From: Bacteriovorax stolpii | Lineage (GTDB): Bacteria > Bdellovibrionota > Bacteriovoracia > Bacteriovoracales > Bacteriovoracaceae | Direction: 5' to 3' | DNA: 64,000 nucleotides | Assembly: GCA_945860895.1 (NCBI GenBank) | Contig: CAMASK010000001.1 | Coordinates: 1-64,000 of the forward strand | In this document: positions 49,746-60,872 of the stretch, piece after piece | Position numbering within the stretch: position 1 is the first letter of the stretch | How the letters are laid out: each line of letters begins with the position of its first letter | Notes under the pieces: generated by a model | Seen by the model: only the letters and a program-made list of their open reading frames with translations | Database searches by the model: none | Told to the model about the DNA's origin: nothing | Position numbers and translations under genes: made by a program

Positions 49746-50699
49746 CTAAAGAGCGGCCTTTCGACGAATAGTGAATGCCCGATGGATGTCTGTATGATGA
49801 AAATCCTGAGGAATTGTCCATTGGGAGATTTCTTTAACTTCATATTGAGAGGTAATAATATGATGAAGTTCAAACTTACGTTTATTGGTAGAGAAGAAGA
49901 GAGTTCCCTCAGGGTTTAACATCTTCATGCAATCTCTGATCATGATTGGATGATCTCTTTCAATATCTAAATCTTCTTCCATTCTCTTAGAATTTGAGAA
50001 GCTTGGTGGATCCAAAAGGATTAAATCGAATTTTACATTTGCCTCTATCATTAGTGTTAATTCTTTTAAAACGTCTGCCTGAATAAATTTATGTTCTGAC
50101 GGATCCAAATCGTTCAGCACAAAGTTTTCCATTCCCCAATCAAGATAAGTCCGGGACATATCGATTGAAGTAACCAGTGCACCGCCCTTGGCTGCGGCCA
50201 CACTCAAAGAAGCTGTATAACAAAAAAGATTAAGTACTTTTTTCTGAGCACAATTATTAAGCAAGAATTGTCGTAATGGACGGTGATCTAAAAATAATCC
50301 AGTATCAAGATAGCGTTCAAGATTTACCCAAAATTTAAAAGGGGTCTCATTTACAGTAAAATAATCCACCGATCCTGGTGCTAGTGGCTTGTACTGCTCA
50401 TTGCCTTTTTGTCTTTGTCTTATTTTGAAATGCTGATGCTCTTTAGGGATATTGAATACTTCTTTGATAGCCTCTTCTATATTTTGCTGATGCACGGCCC
50501 TGATTGGCTCATCCTCTTCAGACAATCTTTTCCCTTGCTCATAAATTACAGCTTCAAGACCGTAAATATCAATCAAGTAGGGGTATTCAGGTATATCCTT
50601 GTTATAAATTCTGTAGGCTTCTATGCCATTTTTTTGGCGGTAAGACTTGAGCTTTTTAAGATTCTTTTGCAGTCTATTTTTAATGGCTAGTGAGTCCAT
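49746..50699 (-). CDS. Class I SAM-dependent methyltransferase (RlmI/RlmK-like)
   Basis: 'VLNLFCYTASLSVAAAKGGALVTSIDMSRTYLDWGMENF', 'DLILLDPPSFSNSKRM'. Confidence 0.88.
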   Translation of the reverse strand: MDSLAIKNRLQKNLKKLKSYRQKNGIEAYRIYNKDIPEYPYLIDIYGLEAVIYEQGKRLSEEDEPIRAVHQQNIEEAIKEVFNIPKEHQHFKIRQRQKGNEQYKPLAPGSVDYFTVNETPFKFWVNLERYLDTGLFLDHRPLRQFLLNNCAQKKVLNLFCYTASLSVAAAKGGALVTSIDMSRTYLDWGMENFVLNDLDPSEHKFIQADVLKELTLMIEANVKFDLILLDPPSFSNSKRMEEDLDIERDHPIMIRDCMKMLNPEGTLFFSTNKRKFELHHIITSQYEVKEISQWTIPQDFHHTDIHRAFTIRRKAAL

Positions 50700-50763
50700 G
50701 AGGAGTTATTGCCTTTCATTTGGAATTGGTGCATCCTCAATACTATACCAATGTGAAAAAAAT

Positions 50764-51084
50764 ATGTCTTCAGAAACTGATAGAGATGAACAATCTGGCA
50801 CTGCTACAGTCAACAAAAAAAAGTTGCAGCCCCCTCGTATGCACAAAGTCCTTATGCATAATGATGACTATACAACTATGGAATTTGTTGTCCTAGTTCT
50901 ACAGAAATTTTTCAATAAAAATTATAATGAAGCGCAGTCAATTATGCTTGATGTCCATAGTAGTGGTTATGGGGTGTGTGGCATCTATACTTATGAAGTT
51001 GCTGAATCTAAAGTGGCTAAAGTCATTAAATTTGCTCGAGACAATGGTCACCCATTACGCTGTAGTACTGAGCCCTCCGAATAA
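50764..51084 (+). CDS. clpS: ATP-dependent Clp protease adaptor ClpS
   Basis: 'PPRMHKVLMHNDDYTTMEFVVLVLQKFF'; ATG at 50764; upstream of clpA. Confidence 0.93.
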   Translation: MSSETDRDEQSGTATVNKKKLQPPRMHKVLMHNDDYTTMEFVVLVLQKFFNKNYNEAQSIMLDVHSSGYGVCGIYTYEVAESKVAKVIKFARDNGHPLRCSTEPSE

Positions 51085-51159
51085 ATAAACTTCTGTCTAA
51101 CCTTGCCTTTTTTCTTTTCGGTAACATCTTCTGTATAATGAAGATGTGAGGGAATTACT

Positions 51160-53502
51160 ATGATTAGCCAAAAATTAGAACAAATATTAAATCGGGCCAT
51201 CAAACGTGCGAACGAAAAACGCCATGAATTTTTGACTTTAGAAAACGTTCTTCTTTCTATGCTGGAGGATGAAACAGTGACTGAAGTTCTGACAGACTGT
51301 GGGGCGAATCTTCCTGATTTAAAAAAAGATTTACAGATTTTCATCAATGAGGAGAAGAATTACTCTCTTTTAAGTGAAGATGAAATTCAGGATTTAAACC
51401 GCAAGCAATTTGGAAATGACCAATTGAGGGAAATTGCCCGTGAAAATGGGATTTTCTATCAGCCTGAAATTTCCCTCAGTCTTCAGCGAGTGATTCAAAG
51501 AGCTGCCATTCATATTCAGAGTTCTGGCAAAAAATCAATTAATGCCATTAACATCCTGGTGGCCATGTTTAGTGAAAAGGAGTCCCATGCGACCTACTTT
51601 TTAGAGCGTCAGGGAATCAATCGAATTGATATTGTAGAAAAAATATCTCATTCAATTGACCGTCCTATTAAGGGCTCTGAGTCCGAAGAATCCAGCACTG
51701 AAGGTGGACAAGAAACTTTCCGTCGTGAAGAAAAGTTTGAAAAAGCCTTATCCGAATACACTACCAATTTAAATAATCTTGCCCGTCAGGGTAAAATTGA
51801 TCCCATTATCGGCCGAGAAGATGAAATTCAGCGAATCATTCAAATTCTTTGTCGTCGCCGCAAAAATAATCCCATTTTGGTGGGTGATGCTGGCGTAGGT
51901 AAGACTGCAATTGCTGAAGGCTTGGCCAAGGCGATTGTGGAACACAAGGTTCCAAGTGTTCTCGCTAATACAACTGTCTATAGTCTGGATATGGCTTCAC
52001 TTCTTGCCGGAACTAAATTTCGTGGTGACTTTGAAGAAAGATTAAAATTAGTTCTTCAGGCACTGGAAAAACAAAATGAGAAACAAGGGTCCATCCTCTT
52101 CATTGATGAAATTCATACCATCATCGGAGCTGGTGCGACTTCTGGCGGAAGTATGGATGCCTCCAATCTTTTAAAGCCTGCACTTTCAAAAGGTCAGCTT
52201 CGTTGTATGGGTTCCACTACTTTTGATGAATATCGTAAATATTTTGAGAAAGATCAGGCCCTGACCCGCCGTTTTCAAAAAATTGACGTTCTGGAGCCAA
52301 CCGTCGAGGATTCAGTCAAAATTCTCGCGGGTCTTAAATCAAAATTTGAGGATCACCATCAGGTAAAATATCCCGATGCTATTATCCGCGCCGCCGTTGA
52401 ATTGTCACAGAAACATGTGACTGATAGAAAATTGCCAGATAAGGCCATTGATGTGATCGATGAGGTGGGTTCATACCTGAGACTAAAGCCAGAAAGTATG
52501 AAAGATGCTGAAGTCAGCATGGAAGATATTGAGCACATTGTTTCAAAAATTGCCCGAATTCCGCAAAAATCAATCTCAATGAATGAGAAAGATAAACTCC
52601 GTTACCTTGATCGTGACTTGAAGATGATGATTTATGGACAAGATGAAGCCATCGATAAGGTTTCCAACGCCCTTATTCTTTCAAGGTCTGGATTGGGTCA
52701 TACCAACCGTCCCATCGCAAGCTTCATGTTCACGGGACCAACCGGGGTTGGTAAAACAGAATTGGCCAAACAATTGGCCCATTTAATGGGCATTAATTTC
52801 ATTCGCATCGACATGTCTGAGTTCATGGAAAAGCATACAGTTTCTAAATTAATCGGAGCTCCTCCGGGATATGTGGGTTTTGATCAAGGTGGTGTCTTAA
52901 CTGATGCTATTAACAAAACTCCTTACTCAGTTCTGTTGATGGATGAGATTGAGAAGGCCCATCCGGATGTTTTCAACATTCTTTTACAGGTCATGGACCA
53001 TGGATCACTTACAGATTCAAACGGCAGGACCTCAGATTTTAGAAATGTCATCGTTATTTTGACCTCAAATGCGGGGGCAAAAGAGATGGAGGCCGGATCA
53101 ATTGGCCTTTCTGGGGCCCGTGGAGGGGAAATAAATTCCACCAAGCGAGATCAGGCCGTAAAAAATTTCTTTACCCCAGAATTTCGAAATCGACTGGATG
53201 CCATCATCAGTTTTAACAAACTGGCACCCAAAAATATTGAAATGGTGGTGGATAAATTTCTCATGGAGCTGGAAAACCAGCTTGCGGATAAGAAAGTTGA
53301 GCTTGAAGTCTCTGAAGCCGCTAAAGCATGGCTTAGCTTGAATGGCTATGATGATAAACTTGGTGCGAGACCTATTTCTCGTCTGATAAATGATAAAATT
53401 AAGAAACCACTTGCCCACGAAATCCTTTTTGGAAAGCTTGAAAGTGGAGGAAAAGTTGTGGTCGATATCAAAAATGATGATCTTGTTTTCACTTTTTCCT
53501 AA
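51160..53502 (+). CDS. clpA: ATP-dependent Clp protease ATP-binding subunit ClpA
   Basis: Two AAA+ modules: '[15 protein letters not shown]', '[15 protein letters not shown]'; ClpA N-domain. Confidence 0.96.
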   Translation: MISQKLEQILNRAIKRANEKRHEFLTLENVLLSMLEDETVTEVLTDCGANLPDLKKDLQIFINEEKNYSLLSEDEIQDLNRKQFGNDQLREIARENGIFYQPEISLSLQRVIQRAAIHIQSSGKKSINAINILVAMFSEKESHATYFLERQGINRIDIVEKISHSIDRPIKGSESEESSTEGGQETFRREEKFEKALSEYTTNLNNLARQGKIDPIIGREDEIQRIIQILCRRRKNNPILVGDAGVGKTAIAEGLAKAIVEHKVPSVLANTTVYSLDMASLLAGTKFRGDFEERLKLVLQALEKQNEKQGSILFIDEIHTIIGAGATSGGSMDASNLLKPALSKGQLRCMGSTTFDEYRKYFEKDQALTRRFQKIDVLEPTVEDSVKILAGLKSKFEDHHQVKYPDAIIRAAVELSQKHVTDRKLPDKAIDVIDEVGSYLRLKPESMKDAEVSMEDIEHIVSKIARIPQKSISMNEKDKLRYLDRDLKMMIYGQDEAIDKVSNALILSRSGLGHTNRPIASFMFTGPTGVGKTELAKQLAHLMGINFIRIDMSEFMEKHTVSKLIGAPPGYVGFDQGGVLTDAINKTPYSVLLMDEIEKAHPDVFNILLQVMDHGSLTDSNGRTSDFRNVIVILTSNAGAKEMEAGSIGLSGARGGEINSTKRDQAVKNFFTPEFRNRLDAIISFNKLAPKNIEMVVDKFLMELENQLADKKVELEVSEAAKAWLSLNGYDDKLGARPISRLINDKIKKPLAHEILFGKLESGGKVVVDIKNDDLVFTFS

Positions 53503-53525
53503 ATATCTTTAACGATCTTACCGAT

Positions 53526-53568
53526 CCTCATGCATACGATGTTTGAAAAACAAAATGTGTGCATGAGG
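53526..53568. repeat. Inverted repeat/hairpin in clpA 3' intergenic region
   Basis: CCTCATGCATAC ... GTGTGCATGAGG (11/12 complementary), inner TTTG/CAAA stem. Confidence 0.7.
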
Positions 53569-53722
53569 ACCTCAAAAAAAACTCCTCAAACACCGAATTG
53601 ATAAAAAAAACATCATATTGAAATAAAATATGTATTTTTTATTTGCGTTAGATTGAATTTGTGATTAAGCTTTAAATAAGAAAGGTCAATTACTTGTACC
53701 AACTATTTCCTGGGAGGAAATC

Positions 53723-53824
53723 ATGGCTAAGAAAGCAGCAAAAAAAGCTACTAAAAAAGTAGCAAAGAAAGCAACAAAGAAAGTTGCAAAGAAAGCTACT
53801 AAGAAAGCTTCTAAGAAGAAGTAG
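53723..53824 (+). CDS. 33-aa Lys/Ala-rich repeat peptide, histone-H1-tail-like (not in ORF track)
   Basis: RBS GGGAGGAAATC then ATG: MAKKAAKKATKKVAKKATKKVAKKATKKASKKK*; terminator immediately follows. Confidence 0.8.
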   Translation: MAKKAAKKATKKVAKKATKKVAKKATKKASKKK

Positions 53825-53830
53825 TCAGCT

Positions 53831-53864
53831 AAAAAAAAAGCCACCTTCGGGTGGCTTTTTTTTT
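53831..53864. terminator. Bidirectional terminator with TTCG tetraloop
   Basis: AAAAAAAAAGCCACC-TTCG-GGTGGCTTTTTTTTT. Confidence 0.92.
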
Positions 53865-53893
53865 GTCTTTTTTCTCGATTTTCCCTATGAAAA

Positions 53894-55237
53894 CTACTTT
53901 TTCTCTTCTTGGGACTTCTTCTTCTCTTTGCCTAGGTAGAGTCTTGTAATTGAATTAAAAGAATTGAAAATTTCAGGTGCTCTGGTGAAGTTTAAAATCT
54001 TTGGAATGCGACCTATAAAATTCACATGAGGGGCGAAAATAATCACCATGATTCTTAAGAATGTTGATGTCGCAAAGAGGATCAAATAGTGATCCCATGA
54101 GGCCGGGAGGTTTTTCATGAACCATGCTCCAAGCAATGACCCAGTTACCATTCCGGTAGTATTGAGGAAGGTAATGTAGGTAATAATGCTGGTTCGTTCT
54201 CGATCGTCAATTTTTTGAAAGTATAAAAGAATGGTTGAAAGCTCAAAACCGGCCCAATAACATCCCGAAAGGAACTCAATCGTTACAATTAGCCAGAAAT
54301 TTTGGGTAAGTGACCACCATAAGGGGCTTGTAGCGATACCAATGGTGGATAAAATTAAAATTTTGTTGATATGCCGAGATTTTGCCCGTTTCTGGAGAAT
54401 TCTAAACGCGAAGACCCTGCCAAAATAAGCGATAGAGGTCACAATCATGTACTCAAGGTAATTAAATTTTAATTTTCCGAGCATATAGGGATTAAAGTAA
54501 GGGGCAGAAAAATGCACGGTAATGTAAAAGAAAAAAAGAAACAAGATAAGTTTACCCTGATCCGTTTTACTAATATTTTTGATGAATTCCCGAAAAGGGA
54601 CGCGATGCTCTGATCCGGGTGCCAGATCATAATCATTATGATTTCGTTTAACTTCGTACCACGAAAAGCATTTAAGAATAAATCCCGCGATGAAAATTCC
54701 TACAAAAACCTGAAGCTCTTGTCCCTTATCCTTTGCCCAATATAATAGAAGGCCACTTGTGATGAGGCCCAAAAACACTGATGATTGCCCGAATTGGCTT
54801 CTAATTGAAAAGAATCTGATGCGAAATTTTTGAGGTACTGTATGTCCTATCAATCGATTCCATGGAGGATTAAGAGAAAGCAAGCTTGCCCAATAAATTC
54901 CCAGGACTCCAATCACGATAATGGCGGAATTAATTTTAAACCAGCCAATCAAAATAAGTGGAATCATGGACAACGCCTGGACTGTTAGAAAAAGCAAAAG
55001 ACGATTTTTAAGGGAATATCTTCTAAAAAAAGAGCGAATCGAAAATAACTGGAAGAGAACGCCTATAAATTGAGGAATCACGGTGCCAAGGCCCGAAATC
55101 ACTTCAGAAATTCCCAATGCCAGCATAAACGCACAAAAGTAACTTTCCGCCATCCCAATGTTCAGGCTGGTATAGGTGGCATCTCTAAAAGATGCACGAA
55201 TATGTTGTTTAGTTGAAACAGGAGCTATTTTGCTCAT
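53894..55237 (-). CDS. MFS-type transporter
   Basis: 447 aa, about 12 TM segments. Confidence 0.75.
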   Translation of the reverse strand: MSKIAPVSTKQHIRASFRDATYTSLNIGMAESYFCAFMLALGISEVISGLGTVIPQFIGVLFQLFSIRSFFRRYSLKNRLLLFLTVQALSMIPLILIGWFKINSAIIVIGVLGIYWASLLSLNPPWNRLIGHTVPQKFRIRFFSIRSQFGQSSVFLGLITSGLLLYWAKDKGQELQVFVGIFIAGFILKCFSWYEVKRNHNDYDLAPGSEHRVPFREFIKNISKTDQGKLILFLFFFYITVHFSAPYFNPYMLGKLKFNYLEYMIVTSIAYFGRVFAFRILQKRAKSRHINKILILSTIGIATSPLWWSLTQNFWLIVTIEFLSGCYWAGFELSTILLYFQKIDDRERTSIITYITFLNTTGMVTGSLLGAWFMKNLPASWDHYLILFATSTFLRIMVIIFAPHVNFIGRIPKILNFTRAPEIFNSFNSITRLYLGKEKKKSQEEKK

Positions 55238-55324
55238 CTGATCGGCCTATGCTATTCTCAGGGAAGTTCTAAAACAGAATATCTTACTCTATTAAAAACT
55301 ACACAATAAAATGCGGCAAAAAAC

Positions 55325-55918
55325 ATGAAGTATCTGAACCAAATTTTTTTTAAAGGCTTAATTGTCGTCCTTCCAATCACCCTAACTTTTTATTTGCTCT
55401 TCTGGGCAAGTATGAATATTGAGTCCCTTTTTGCTTCTGGACTTAGATACGTATTAGGACAGGAATTTTACATTCCTGGTTTAGGCATATTGCTCACCTT
55501 CGTTTTTATCTTTTTAGTTGGTTTGTTGGTTAATAATTATGTAACGGGCAAATTTTTTGGCTGGCTTACTCAGTCTTTAGAAAAAATTCCTCTGATCAAA
55601 GTCATTTATAATCCACTAAAAGATCTTATGGCCTTGATTCCAGGTCGTAGTAACTCTAAAGATAAACCACAAAAGGTGGTTTTAATTCAGCTTGAGCATT
55701 TAGGTGTGGAAGTAATGGGATTAGTAACACGTGAAGAATTAGATGAAATACAGGATAATACTAAGGTCACAGTTTATGTTCCTTTCAGTTACATGTTAGG
55801 TGGCGTAACTCTCATTGTAGGAAAAGACAAAGTGAAAAAAGTAGATATGCAAGTAGATCAAGCCCTAAAACTTTCAGTCACCGCCTGGATCAAGGCAAAT
55901 GAGGAGCCTCGTGGATAA
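55325..55918 (+). CDS. DUF502-family membrane protein
   Basis: 'FFKGLIVVLPITLTFYLLFWASMNIESLF', 'IPLIKVIYNPLKDLMALI'. Confidence 0.82.
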   Translation: MKYLNQIFFKGLIVVLPITLTFYLLFWASMNIESLFASGLRYVLGQEFYIPGLGILLTFVFIFLVGLLVNNYVTGKFFGWLTQSLEKIPLIKVIYNPLKDLMALIPGRSNSKDKPQKVVLIQLEHLGVEVMGLVTREELDEIQDNTKVTVYVPFSYMLGGVTLIVGKDKVKKVDMQVDQALKLSVTAWIKANEEPRG

Positions 55919-56552
55919 ATGTCCTGTTTGTCATGGCTATGACAACCACGAGTTTTCCCGGGATAAGAAGCGAATTTATTACTTATGTAATGACTGCTCC
56001 TTACTTTTTGTTCCTCGTAATCTATTAATCGGAATAGATGAAGAAAAACAACGATATCAAGCCCATAATAACGATTTTGAAAATGCGGATTATCGAGCTT
56101 ATTTATCCAAAATAATCGACTCATTAGAGCCTTTTTTATTAAAAGGAACTCAGGGGTTAGATTTCGGATCTGGCAAAACCACTTTATTTGCCGATTTAGT
56201 TAAAGAGCGGGGATTTGCAATGATCTCTTATGATCTTTATTTTCATCCCGATGAAGAAATTTGGTTTAAAAAATTTGATTTTATAGTTCTTTCCGAAGTT
56301 ATAGAGCATTTAAGAGAACCTCGTCATTGCCTGGAAAGAGTGAAGTCACTTTTAAATTCGAGTGGACAACTATTTATTAAAACTAAATTCTATCCTTCTG
56401 ATAAAAAGTTATTTGATAATTGGTTTTACAAACGCGACATGACTCATGTGCAGTTTTTTAATCGCAATTCTCTCAATCAACTTGCAAAGTCAGTTGGTTT
56501 CTCAGGAAGTTTTAAAATGATAGGTGAAGATCTTTATCGAATAGTTTTATAA
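55911..56552 (+). CDS. Zn-ribbon plus SAM-dependent methyltransferase (probable GTG start at 55911)
   Basis: 'CPVCHGYDNHEF...YYLCNDC', 'LDFGSGKTTLFADLV', 'VLSEVIEHLREPRHCLERV'. Confidence 0.82.
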   Translation: MDKCPVCHGYDNHEFSRDKKRIYYLCNDCSLLFVPRNLLIGIDEEKQRYQAHNNDFENADYRAYLSKIIDSLEPFLLKGTQGLDFGSGKTTLFADLVKERGFAMISYDLYFHPDEEIWFKKFDFIVLSEVIEHLREPRHCLERVKSLLNSSGQLFIKTKFYPSDKKLFDNWFYKRDMTHVQFFNRNSLNQLAKSVGFSGSFKMIGEDLYRIVL

Positions 56553-56554
56553 AA

Positions 56555-57079
56555 TTATTGCATCGATTGAAAATACTGAGACATATTATTAATGAGTTCA
56601 TTTCTGATTTTTAATTCGCGATATTTAATATCAGACATATCAAAGATTTTTTTGGCAATCGAGTTTTCTACGGTGCCATTGTATTTGTCTGATAAAAAGA
56701 TCACTTCTTTTATTTTAACAGTTGCCAGCATTTTAGCACACTCGTGACAGGGGAAAAGAGTCACATAACAACGTGAATTTTCCAAAGAAGTTTTGGCATG
56801 AAGGACTGCATTGGCTTCAGAATGAACAACGTAAGCGTATTTCTGCTGGTCTAAAGGAACTGATTTGTTATTTCCCCACGGAATTTTAGCTTCATTAATT
56901 CCCGCTATAAAACCATTGTACCCCATGGATAATTGGTGATTATTATTGTCCACAAAGACGCACCCAACTTTAGTATTCGGGTCTTTACTCTTGAATGAAG
57001 CCATCATGGCCTGAAGCATGAAGTACTCATCCCAATTTAGGTAGGATGTGACGGGCATGAAGTTAACATTTTCGGACAT
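56555..57079 (-). CDS. dCMP deaminase family protein
   Basis: Zn motifs 'VHSEANAVLHA' and 'LFPCHECAKMLA'. Confidence 0.9.
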   Translation of the reverse strand: MSENVNFMPVTSYLNWDEYFMLQAMMASFKSKDPNTKVGCVFVDNNNHQLSMGYNGFIAGINEAKIPWGNNKSVPLDQQKYAYVVHSEANAVLHAKTSLENSRCYVTLFPCHECAKMLATVKIKEVIFLSDKYNGTVENSIAKKIFDMSDIKYRELKIRNELINNMSQYFQSMQ

Positions 57080-57149
57080 TTTTATCTCAACATTTATGAT
57101 ATTTCGAAGTATCTTTTAAGGGTCAATAACTGTCAATCAAGGTGCAATC

Positions 57150-57470
57150 ATGAAATACGAAATTCCTCGCGAAATGTTCAAACAACGTTTAGAAGATCGA
57201 TTAAACTTTGTATTCGTAGATCTTTTGCCTGCTGAGAGCACTCCAGTTAAATTCGAAAACGTAGAAAATATTATTTATAGTTCTCAATTTAAGACTGATT
57301 TTTCAGCTAAGTTCCCCAATAAAACTCAGAATGTTCTGCTTTATAGTCTTCAAAAAGGCGATGAAGCACCGGCTAAAGCAGCTAATGATTTAGCAGAGTT
57401 GGGCTACCATTTTGTTTATTTTTATAATGGATCAGCAGCCGATGTGGTTCTGGATAAAGGTTTGAATTAA
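57150..57470 (+). CDS. Rhodanese-like domain protein, putative
   Basis: 106 aa; 'NVLLYSLQKGDEAPAKAANDLAELGYHFVYFYNGSAADV' rhodanese-like layout with Ser in place of catalytic Cys. Confidence 0.55.
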   Translation: MKYEIPREMFKQRLEDRLNFVFVDLLPAESTPVKFENVENIIYSSQFKTDFSAKFPNKTQNVLLYSLQKGDEAPAKAANDLAELGYHFVYFYNGSAADVVLDKGLN

Positions 57471-57474
57471 TTAT

Positions 57475-57506
57475 TAAAAAAAGCCCTCTAACGAGGGCTT
57501 TTTTTT
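57475..57506. terminator. Bidirectional terminator
   Basis: AAGCCCTC-TAAC-GAGGGCTT with flanking A/T runs between convergent genes. Confidence 0.9.
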
Positions 57507-57516
57507 GTCTTTTTTC

Positions 57517-57846
57517 TTAAAATCTAGCAAATCGACATTGAATGTTCGACCATCCATTCACGAAGGGATTAAATCCATTCGTATAAACAACCGCATATCT
57601 ATAGGAGCCGGCCGGCATAAACTGTTGAGCAAAGAATGCATTGAAGAGTGGTCCACCAGCTGTTTGTCCAAAGACCTGGCCATTACAAATGATCGGTTCA
57701 TAGTAAGGATTGAAAACTTCAGCGGTAACTTGTCCTGGATTAACAGTTACATAAACTCTTGCTGGAAAAAATTGGGCAAAAGCACTAGAAACCAATGTTA
57801 GAGCGAAAACAACAAAAAGCACTTTAAGTTTCATGGAAACCTCCAA
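57517..57846 (-). CDS. Small secreted protein, unknown function
   Basis: Signal peptide 'MKLKVLFVVFALTLVSSAFA'. Confidence 0.7.
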   Translation of the reverse strand: MEVSMKLKVLFVVFALTLVSSAFAQFFPARVYVTVNPGQVTAEVFNPYYEPIICNGQVFGQTAGGPLFNAFFAQQFMPAGSYRYAVVYTNGFNPFVNGWSNIQCRFARF

Positions 57847-57973
57847 ATTTTAATCAGAATATATTTTTCCTTATAGAAAGCCTTTGGGCAGCCTGTCAAT
57901 AACCCCTTGCTGACAATCTCATTGAACAAGGGTAAAACGCTTGAAAATTCACAAGTTAGCTCTCGAGGTAAAA

Positions 57974-59425
57974 ATGCATATTCCTACCCATTTTCCTACT
58001 CAACCCCAGAAAGTATGGGGATATTTTCATGCTATCAATCAAATTCCCCGTCCTTCAAAGAAAGAAGACAAATTTCGCGAGTTCATTCTTAAAGAAGCCG
58101 AGAATCTTAAATTAAAAACCCATACTGACGAAGTGGGGAACGTGATTGTTTATGTTCCTGCCTCAACTGGTTATGAAACCCACGAAGCAGTAATCATTCA
58201 AAACCACATGGACATGGTGACTGATGCCACTCCAGATAGAAATATAAATTTTAGCACTGATCCAATTGTTACTTTTCGCGAGGGAGATTGGATAAAAGCA
58301 GATCGCACGACTCTTGGTGCGGATAACGGAATCGGTTGCGCTGCTGCTTTGGCATTGATGCATGATTATTCTATTGCACATCCGGCACTGGAACTTCTAT
58401 TCACCATAGATGAAGAGACTGGTTTAAAAGGGGCTTGGGGAGTAAATGCTGATTTCCTCAAAGGTAAAAAGATGCTTAATCTTGATACTGAAGAATGGGG
58501 TAGTCTTTATATTGGATGCGCTGGTGGAATTGATTACGAATTTAAAAAAATAATTGAAATGGTGCCAGCTAAAGTTAAAAGAACAGGGGCCAGGCTTCTG
58601 GTGGGAGGCTTTCTTGGTGGCCACTCCGGTGTAGATATTCATGAGCAGAGAGGCAATGCCATTAAATTTTTAATGGATTGGATCAACTCTATGCCTGAAG
58701 GTTCTTTTGAATTGAATGAATGGAGAGGCGGTAAGGCCCACAATATTATTCCCCGAGACGCGTTCGCTTTAGTGAATTTAAATGATATTGCTGTCGCAGA
58801 AGAGACATTAAAAACAGTGGTTGCTCGTTGGAAGTCCTTCATGCCTGAAGGAGACAGACAATTTTTCGGGAAAATTGAAAAGCAAGATTCTCCATATGCG
58901 CAAGTCGTTTCTATTAAAGATCAAAAATCACTGACTGGCTTTTTAATGGCGTTTCCACATGGGGCCCACGCTTACGATTTGGCCAGTAACAAAGAGCTCG
59001 TCTCATTGAGTAACAACCTCGCTATTTCACTGCTCGTGAGAGGTCAGTTTTATCTCGAAAGCTCGCTGCGCTTTTTTGATCGCCAAGAATGTGTCGGTCT
59101 AGAAAATCAAGTTACGGCCTTGGGTCATGGATTTGGTATGGAGCTCACGAAAAATGGTGAATACCCAAGCTGGAAACCACTCCGAGACAATAAATTATTG
59201 GATCTTGTTTCGGATAAATATCAGGAGCTTTTTAATAAAAAGGCGAAGGTCACAGCGATACATGCTGGTCTTGAATGTGGTATACTTAGGGACAAAATTG
59301 GTCCCATTGATGTGGTTTCGTTTGGGCCAACCATCATGGGGGCACATTCACCTCAAGAAAGAGTACTTGTTCCAACAGTTGAGCACTTTTGGGATTTATT
59401 AAAAGCTGTGCTTAAAGCACTTTAA
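57974..59425 (+). CDS. pepD: M20-family aminoacyl-histidine dipeptidase (PepD-like)
   Basis: '[12 protein letters not shown]', '[18 protein letters not shown]', '[13 protein letters not shown]', 'HAGLECGIL'. Confidence 0.92.
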   Translation: MHIPTHFPTQPQKVWGYFHAINQIPRPSKKEDKFREFILKEAENLKLKTHTDEVGNVIVYVPASTGYETHEAVIIQNHMDMVTDATPDRNINFSTDPIVTFREGDWIKADRTTLGADNGIGCAAALALMHDYSIAHPALELLFTIDEETGLKGAWGVNADFLKGKKMLNLDTEEWGSLYIGCAGGIDYEFKKIIEMVPAKVKRTGARLLVGGFLGGHSGVDIHEQRGNAIKFLMDWINSMPEGSFELNEWRGGKAHNIIPRDAFALVNLNDIAVAEETLKTVVARWKSFMPEGDRQFFGKIEKQDSPYAQVVSIKDQKSLTGFLMAFPHGAHAYDLASNKELVSLSNNLAISLLVRGQFYLESSLRFFDRQECVGLENQVTALGHGFGMELTKNGEYPSWKPLRDNKLLDLVSDKYQELFNKKAKVTAIHAGLECGILRDKIGPIDVVSFGPTIMGAHSPQERVLVPTVEHFWDLLKAVLKAL

Positions 59426-59430
59426 AGGAA

Positions 59431-59787
59431 TTGATCATGATCTCTTACGAAAATTATAAAATTATCCACCTCTTTTCCATTGTGGTTTTACTAACAGGTT
59501 TGGCCATCAGTTTTTATGGAAGCCAGGTAAAGCACATAAAAATTCTCACTGGTATTGCGACTCTAATGACTCTTGTGGGAGGCATGGGACTTATGGCACG
59601 TCTGGGAATTGGCCATGTAGGTGGGTGGCCTCTTTGGATTCAGCTAAAGATGGCGATCTGGTTTATCATTGGTATTGGTGGAGCTATTGTTGCCAAAAGA
59701 TTTCCAAAATTCGGAAAACCTGCATACTTTGCATCCCTTTTTCTTTTTGGGATTGCCAGCATGTTGGCGAACTATAAGTTCGAATAA
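59431..59787 (+). CDS. Small integral membrane protein
   Basis: 118 aa, 4 TM segments. Confidence 0.75.
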   Translation: MIMISYENYKIIHLFSIVVLLTGLAISFYGSQVKHIKILTGIATLMTLVGGMGLMARLGIGHVGGWPLWIQLKMAIWFIIGIGGAIVAKRFPKFGKPAYFASLFLFGIASMLANYKFE

Positions 59788-59829
59788 TTTTTCTTTTCAA
59801 TTCTTGTATTAAGGCCGACAATTTAATCA

Positions 59830-60051
59830 ATGATTGATTGGATCCTCCAAATCTTTATTTATATCACAATTGCTGACGTTCTATTGAGCTGGGTTCCTGA
59901 TATGCGTAGCCAGTCATGGGCCCAAAAACTGCATGAGTTTGCGAATGTGCCTCAGAAACCAATCAGAGATTTGTTTCCGAAGGATATTCCTATAGATCCT
60001 GCACCAATGATTGTGATCATACTGTGCCAAATTTTAATGTATATCATTTGA
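59830..60051 (+). CDS. YGGT-family membrane protein
   Basis: 73 aa; 'DVLLSWVPDMRSQSWAQKLHEFANVPQKPIRDLFP'. Confidence 0.75.
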   Translation: MIDWILQIFIYITIADVLLSWVPDMRSQSWAQKLHEFANVPQKPIRDLFPKDIPIDPAPMIVIILCQILMYII

Positions 60052-60059
60052 GGGGATTC

Positions 60060-60872
60060 ATGGACGAAATCGAACTCATGGTCTCTGAGACCTATAAACA
60101 TCTTCATGAAAATTACAGCCAGGAACCTATCTCAGCTCCTTGCTTTATGACTGTTAAAGAAGATGAAGAAAGTGAATATCCTGATAGTCCTGGAATTATT
60201 TATCACTTACAAAAATCCACTTCACTATTTGTTATCAGAACTCTCGTTTCTCATAATCTGAGACAAGACTTCAAGGATATTCTGGCCCATCCAGAAGAAT
60301 ACCCAAGTTTGAGGCTCCTTGAAGGCGGATTAGAAGATCTTAATCAGAAGTTACGTTTTTTTATGCTGGATAATCATCTTCAAGCCGAAATTATTCATGA
60401 TCAGATTTCTAATCGTCGTTTCCCAATCCATGAAGAAGTAATGTGTAATTTATCAGACCCTGGCTTTAGCTGGTGGTTGACGAAAAAGAATAATGGATTC
60501 CAAATAGCATTTACACTTTCAGTGACTGCAGAAGACACCACAGTAAAACTTGGTCCTATAGGTGATCAACAGCTGGCCCATAAAAGTTTTCGTCACATGC
60601 AAAGTCTTATGCAGGAAGCAGGACTTAACTTGAATATTCAAAATGAAACTAATCGCGTTCAGTTTAATGAGGGCGAAGAATTTCTACTGGAAGAATTAAA
60701 AGATCTTTTTGAATTTGGTGTGATTGGAGAGGGAATGGTTAATCTTTTCAAGCTGCTTGCGCGCAGAATTCATGATCACTCCCAGCTTGAAACGTTATGG
60801 CTATATCTCCAGGAGATAGCGGCCATGAGAAGATTCTGGATTCAAGTTCAGTATGACTTGCTAAAGACTTAA
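60060..60872 (+). CDS. Hypothetical protein
   Basis: ATG at 60060 after GGGG-like RBS; uninterrupted ORF. Confidence 0.65.
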   Translation: MDEIELMVSETYKHLHENYSQEPISAPCFMTVKEDEESEYPDSPGIIYHLQKSTSLFVIRTLVSHNLRQDFKDILAHPEEYPSLRLLEGGLEDLNQKLRFFMLDNHLQAEIIHDQISNRRFPIHEEVMCNLSDPGFSWWLTKKNNGFQIAFTLSVTAEDTTVKLGPIGDQQLAHKSFRHMQSLMQEAGLNLNIQNETNRVQFNEGEEFLLEELKDLFEFGVIGEGMVNLFKLLARRIHDHSQLETLWLYLQEIAAMRRFWIQVQYDLLKT

